In this document: piece after piece, positions 60,389 through 64,000 of the stretch | Layout of the letters: every line of letters starts with the position of its first letter | How positions within the stretch are numbered: position 1 is the stretch's first letter | NCBI RefSeq assembly: GCF_020829595.1 | Contig: NZ_JAIVFW010000020.1 | Span: 1-64,000, forward strand | Length of the DNA: 64,000 bases | Direction of reading: 5' to 3' | Source: Nostoc sp. CHAB 5844 | Lineage (GTDB): Bacteria; Cyanobacteriota; Cyanobacteriia; Cyanobacteriales; Nostocaceae | Position numbers and translations under genes: made by a program | The notes under the pieces: model-generated | Told to the model about the DNA's origin: nothing | The model's database searches: none | Seen by the model: the letters and a program-made list of their open reading frames with translations, nothing else

Positions 60389-61348
60389 TTAATCAGCTTT
60401 TTGCTTTGCTTTGATCATCATTCGTACAACATCCTTCATTTTATATTGCGCTTGCCATCCTAATTTTTCTTTTGCTTTGGCTGGGTTGCTTCTGCCTATT
60501 GCAATATCAGTTGGTCGTAATAAACTAGTATCGCTAGTTGTATGTTCACGCCAGTCTAACCCTACACAAGCAAAAGCTTGGGCGACAAAATCTTCTAATT
60601 TTGAAGTCTCACCGGTAGCAATCACATAATCATCTGGCTGTTCTTGCTGCAACATTAAGTACATTGCTTCAACATATTCTGGAGCCCAACCCCAGTCACG
60701 TTGAACAGAAATATCACCTAAATACAGATGCTCTTGAGTGTTTTGAGCAATGCGACAGGCGGCAGAAATAATTTTTTGCGTCACAAACCTTTCAGGTCTC
60801 AGAGGAGATTCATGGTTGTATAGTATACCTGAGCAAGCAAATAAACCATACGCTTCGCGGTAATTAGCTACTTCCCAAAAAGCTGTAGCTTTGGCAACTG
60901 CATAAGGACTTCGAGGCCGAAATGGTGTAGTTTCATCTGCTGCTTGTTCACCAGTATTGCCAAAGCACTCACTAGAGCCAGCGTTGTAGATTTTGATGGG
61001 TGTTCCAATAAAACGAATCGCTTCTAATAAATTGAGTGTACCTGTGGCGATGCTTTCTAATGTTTCTACTGGTTGATCAAAAGACAAACCTACAGAACTT
61101 TGTCCTGCCAAATTATACACTTCATCAGGTTGAATTTTTGTCAGTACCTGAAGAACACTGCGAAAATCGGTCAATGCTACAGATTCTAGTTTAATGCGAT
61201 CGCGAATACCCAAGCTGACTAAATTTTGAAAAGAAGAAACTTGTGCATCGCGTGAAGTGCCACATACTACATATCCTTCGTTTAATAATAGCTGCGCTAG
61301 GTAAGCTCCATCTTGTCCAGATACACCGCAGATAAGTGCTTTTTTCAT
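60389..61348 (-). CDS. gmd: GDP-mannose 4,6-dehydratase
   Basis: Gmd converts GDP-mannose to GDP-4-keto-6-deoxymannose, the precursor of GDP-fucose, GDP-rhamnose and GDP-perosamine. The 319-residue SDR protein has the NAD(P) motif GVSGQDG at 8-14, the catalytic block AGSSECFG where Ser replaces the usual Thr, and Tyr149/Lys153 in SPYAVAK. GILYNHESPLRPERFVTQKI and LGDISVQRDWGWAPEYVEAM are typical. It is shorter than most Gmd proteins (about 340-370). No fcl or rmd reductase is in the window. Confidence 0.9.
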   Translation of the reverse strand: MKKALICGVSGQDGAYLAQLLLNEGYVVCGTSRDAQVSSFQNLVSLGIRDRIKLESVALTDFRSVLQVLTKIQPDEVYNLAGQSSVGLSFDQPVETLESIATGTLNLLEAIRFIGTPIKIYNAGSSECFGNTGEQAADETTPFRPRSPYAVAKATAFWEVANYREAYGLFACSGILYNHESPLRPERFVTQKIISAACRIAQNTQEHLYLGDISVQRDWGWAPEYVEAMYLMLQQEQPDDYVIATGETSKLEDFVAQAFACVGLDWREHTTSDTSLLRPTDIAIGRSNPAKAKEKLGWQAQYKMKDVVRMMIKAKQKAD

Positions 61349-61786
61349 AAAACTACAATTTTAGAAACAGTTTCTGTTTTAGAGGATGTCTGAAAAGTAA
61401 TGGGCGAATATAATTCGCTACTATACAAACGAAGTCCGCCTACGCGGACTAATAGAGAATTAAAGTTTTTGAACCCGCGTAGGCGGTGAGACCAGTGCTG
61501 TGGGAGGGTTTCCCTCCGGAGCCACTGCGGTCTTGGGGTCTCCCCAAGTGGAGCAAGTGGCATCAGGCAACTGGCGTTAGCGCAGCGTTAGCGACGCTCT
61601 TGAGCGTCACCCGGAGGGGTTTTGTCTGTGTAGCCGCGACTTCAGTCGCAAAGGCTAGTATGAAATGAGACTTCTCAGACATCCTCTTAGATATGATAAA
61701 ACAGGTTTTAACACTGAATTAATAAAAATACTGTAAGTTTTTGTTTACACAAAATCTCTTCATCAAACAGATTTTGTTTACTTTGT
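61349..61786. other. Spacer upstream of gmd with nested repeat
   Basis: A 438-nt spacer, most of it taken up by the MITE-like element at 61381-61687. No gene is supported. It separates gmd from the exostosin gene and may carry a gmd promoter. Confidence 0.55.
61381..61687. mobile_element. MITE-like element, copy B, with nested insertion
   Basis: The ends AGAGGATGTCTGAAAAGT (61381-61398) and 61670-61687 are inverted copies with one mismatch. The core matches the element at 25010-25162. An extra block of about 130 nt, 61487-61616, interrupts the second hairpin and has its own GC-rich short repeats (GCGTTAGCGCAGCGTTAGCG). Once that block is removed, the two halves of the core join as in the other copy. 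No open frame lies inside. Confidence 0.75.
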
Positions 61787-62791
61787 TTACTTACTTGTGA
61801 GAATTTTTTTTGCTTCACTCAACACCACGCGTAAATGATATGGGCGTATAAGTTGTTGTACATAAGGATTAAGTTGCAGTGCTTTGTTAATTCCCTGTTG
61901 TTGCTTAGTTGCCATGATTTCAATACACCATTCCACCATACGATGGAAACTAACTTCATCAGCAAACCAATTCTCCCAAGCTTGGCGAGCTAATTGTCCC
62001 ATTTCCTCACTTCTGTGTTCGTAAGATTCGATAATGCTGGGAATTTCTGCTATTTGATTTTCTGGTATCCTAAGGGAAAATTTTTCCCAATTAGGGCCTG
62101 TGGGTGGTATCCAACTGTCAGATATAATCACAGGTACAGCCCCGCACTCCATTGCTTCAAATAAACGAATGCTAGAAGTCCCTACTCCACGCGGGCATAA
62201 CACAAAGCGACTACGACTCATTAACTCTGCATAGTCGATGATGTATTTTGAAAATGCTCCTTGTTGCTGATACCATAAAACTTGACCACCTTGAGAAACA
62301 TCGTGGCATAATCCCCGTGGATGAATAATTTTGACTATTTCAGCACGAATAGGGTGGGTATAAACTGAGCCAACAAAAGAAAAAAGTAAATCTTTTTTGG
62401 CATAGGGCAGTAACTTAAAGGGAATTTTAGTAATGTGAGTAGAAAGGTAGTGACAAGACCGGATGCGGGCAGGATCAAAGTATCTTTGCTCTATAGAACT
62501 ATACAACCCAGGTAAAAAGGCAATAGGTTTATCTACAGGTGTATACAGAAAGCACTTCTGGTAGTATTTCTTCACATATTCGTGTCTAAGCAACAATCTG
62601 TCAGAAAAGTGGCAACCTAAACCATCTAGCTCTGCAAAGAGGATAATATCAGCGTCTTCAGGTGAGCTAACTAAATGGTGAACACCAAAGCAATCTTTAT
62701 GAGCGCATTCCCATAACTTTTCATAGGCTGCTGTGTGCAGTAGTTCTTTTTGCGGATTGTTAATCCTAGCGCTGGTTATTAATACTTTCAT
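61787..62791 (-). CDS. Exostosin-type glycosyltransferase (GT47-like)
   Basis: A 334-residue protein. KDLLFSFVGSVYTHPIRAEIVKII and the C-terminal YAELMSRSRFVLCPRGVGTSSIRLFEAMECGAVPVIISDSWIPP are hallmarks of the exostosin family, where CPRG and ECGxxPVIISD mark the donor site. In plants and animals exostosins transfer hexuronic acid or xylose-type sugars, but the bacterial specificity is open. It lies at the upstream edge of the gmd spacer. A 292-nt AT-rich gap precedes it. Confidence 0.88.
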   Translation of the reverse strand: MKVLITSARINNPQKELLHTAAYEKLWECAHKDCFGVHHLVSSPEDADIILFAELDGLGCHFSDRLLLRHEYVKKYYQKCFLYTPVDKPIAFLPGLYSSIEQRYFDPARIRSCHYLSTHITKIPFKLLPYAKKDLLFSFVGSVYTHPIRAEIVKIIHPRGLCHDVSQGGQVLWYQQQGAFSKYIIDYAELMSRSRFVLCPRGVGTSSIRLFEAMECGAVPVIISDSWIPPTGPNWEKFSLRIPENQIAEIPSIIESYEHRSEEMGQLARQAWENWFADEVSFHRMVEWCIEIMATKQQQGINKALQLNPYVQQLIRPYHLRVVLSEAKKILTSK

Positions 62792-63083
62792 ACAGATTAA
62801 CTAATAGGTAAATGTTGTTTTATTAGTCAATAATGGCAAGAAAATACTTTCTAATCACACCCTTACAAACTTCTTCAATAAATGTATATGCGTACTTCTA
62901 TCCGTTTTATTTTCGGTGACTATTACATCAAGAACAAAACTGAGATAAGCGAAAATCAGATGTTTTTTTCAGCCTTTTGACTAGCTTGCTACTATCAAAT
63001 TTATAATATATACACATCAGTTTCTACTATTTATAGTATGCAAAAAGCTGTGCTAAGCTGTCTTAAAAAACTCTTATGCTTAA

Positions 63084-63881
63084 TTAGCAGGATAATAAAA
63101 CAACAATGCTATTGTGAATTTTTCTTTGTAATATTAAAGGTAGAGAACCAGTAAATTTTTCGCAAGCATTAATCCAATTATCTGATATTAAAGGAAAAAG
63201 AGTTCGCAATTTTAAATAGCCATTTGTTAATGGATTATTGAAAAATAAAATTTTTAGAATAGATAAATTAGTTTGTTGAGATAGTAATTCAATTTCATCT
63301 AAATGTAATAAAAAGATATGACCATCAGAGTTGGGTTGAAATTGTATACTTTCAAACTGGCTTGGATCGGGGCATTCGGAAAATTTAGGTAATCGATTCT
63401 GGAAATATTCACCGTTAGGTGTAGTCATAACAATATATCCACCTGGTTTAACCATGTGAGCAATCTTCTTTAAGAAATCGTCTGGATGAGCGACGTGTTC
63501 AATAACTTCAGCAATTAAAACAACATCAAACTCAGAATCAAAACCGAGTGAAAGAATATTTCCTGGTGCATAATTTATTGTGCCGTATTCCCATTTCAAT
63601 TTGACATAATCAATCAAATCTTCGCGAAGGTCATTCCAGATAACTTCATAGCCTAATTCTGCCAGCATCAAACTAAAATTCCCTTGTGCTGCTGCTACGT
63701 CCAGAATTTTTGCTTCAGGTTTTGCAACTTTTTTGATTAACTCTAAAATGTGCCTGCAACGATTAGCATAAGCATAAGCGTAGCCTTTACAACTTTTATC
63801 TCCATAAATTTCTAGCAAATCATAAGAATAGCTAGATTTCCAACTATCAGTCCAACTAGATTCAGGAGTAAGTTTCTTCAT
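63084..63881 (-). CDS. Class I SAM-dependent methyltransferase
   Basis: A 265-residue protein (start taken at the ATG of MKKLTPESSW; a TTG lies 12 nt upstream). ILDVAAAQGNFSLMLAELGYEV is the SAM site, IAEVIEHVAHPDDFLKKIAHMVKPGGYIVMTTPNG the substrate-side block. Bacterial polysaccharide and quinone methyltransferases share this layout. The context suggests sugar methylation. It is 32 nt after the partial glycosyltransferase at the right edge. Confidence 0.85.
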   Translation of the reverse strand: MKKLTPESSWTDSWKSSYSYDLLEIYGDKSCKGYAYAYANRCRHILELIKKVAKPEAKILDVAAAQGNFSLMLAELGYEVIWNDLREDLIDYVKLKWEYGTINYAPGNILSLGFDSEFDVVLIAEVIEHVAHPDDFLKKIAHMVKPGGYIVMTTPNGEYFQNRLPKFSECPDPSQFESIQFQPNSDGHIFLLHLDEIELLSQQTNLSILKILFFNNPLTNGYLKLRTLFPLISDNWINACEKFTGSLPLILQRKIHNSIVVLLSC

Positions 63882-63913
63882 AATGGTTTTCAATTAGTAT
63901 TGATATTCTTTTT

Positions 63914-64000
63914 TTAAAGAAAATTTATGTAGTTTTCTGCTATTTTCTCCCATGAGAATATACTGTAATAATGATTCATATAAGTAGACTTCATCTGTTC
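63914..64000 (-). CDS. C-terminal end of a glycosyltransferase (partial)
   Basis: The last 28 codons before a TAA stop are visible, and the gene continues beyond the window. The residues SIFSWEKIAENYINFL resemble the C-terminal helix of GT4 enzymes, where a (Y/F)SWExIAxxY motif is usual. The polysaccharide cluster therefore continues to the right. The start is not seen. Confidence 0.55.
   Translation of the reverse strand, partial: EQMKSTYMNHYYSIFSWEKIAENYINFL

Noticed and set aside
43669-64000. Defence-system or phage reading of the methyltransferase and AsnB genes
   Set aside because: Methyltransferases are of FkbM and small-molecule types, and the surrounding genes are glycosyltransferases, which fits polysaccharide synthesis.

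Overview
The window looks like chromosomal DNA of a filamentous cyanobacterium of the Nostoc/Anabaena type. The HIP1 octamer GCGATCGC is very common, the spacers carry heptanucleotide tandem repeats (STRRs), and several gene groups have the order known from Nostocales, notably treZ-treY-treH and pilM-pilN-pilO-pilQ. I saw no rRNA, tRNA, CRISPR array, prophage or complete transposase. All identifications are from reading motifs, without database searches.

Region 1 (1-6.5 kb) is housekeeping on the minus strand: a DUF192 lipoprotein, recG, a conserved unknown protein, and the translation pair rpsB-tsf behind a possible structured leader. Region 2 (6.5-13.3 kb) is more accessory: an orthocaspase fused to Sel1-type repeats, a lipoprotein with a basic Gly/Ser/Arg tail, a DUF1517-like protein and a large pentapeptide-repeat protein with an unrecognised C-terminal domain. 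Region 3 (13.3-24 kb) holds tyrA, a NIF3-family protein, the trehalose operon treZ-treY-treH, a candidate small RNA and an NFACT/RqcH-like protein.

Region 4 (24-31.8 kb) has a small secreted protein, an acetyltransferase, a MITE-like element, a DUF559 nuclease-like gene framed by 35-bp inverted repeats, and the type IV pilus operon pilMNOQ, without pilP. Region 5 (31.9-40.4 kb) holds an orphan sugar-binding lipoprotein, folC, a class I DAHP synthase, a GH13 branching-enzyme-like protein, a DUF1823 protein, acylphosphatase, a WcaF-type acetyltransferase and a YdcF-like membrane protein.

Region 6 (41-64 kb) begins with a large secreted DUF4082 protein, which converges on a minus-strand polysaccharide cluster of at least 19 genes running off the right edge. 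The cluster encodes about nine glycosyltransferases (GT4, GT2 and exostosin types), a Wzy/WaaL-like membrane protein, GDP-mannose 4,6-dehydratase, five methyltransferases (two FkbM), an AsnB-type amidotransferase, an SGNH hydrolase and a 2-oxoglutarate/Fe(II) oxygenase. Together these would build and decorate a heteropolysaccharide. The initiating phosphoglycosyltransferase, Wzx flippase and Wza/Wzc export proteins are not in the window. A recurrent theme is that small repeats reach into genes: they supply the recG start codon, the NFACT stop codon, an in-frame folC insertion and the 3' end of the DUF559 gene.
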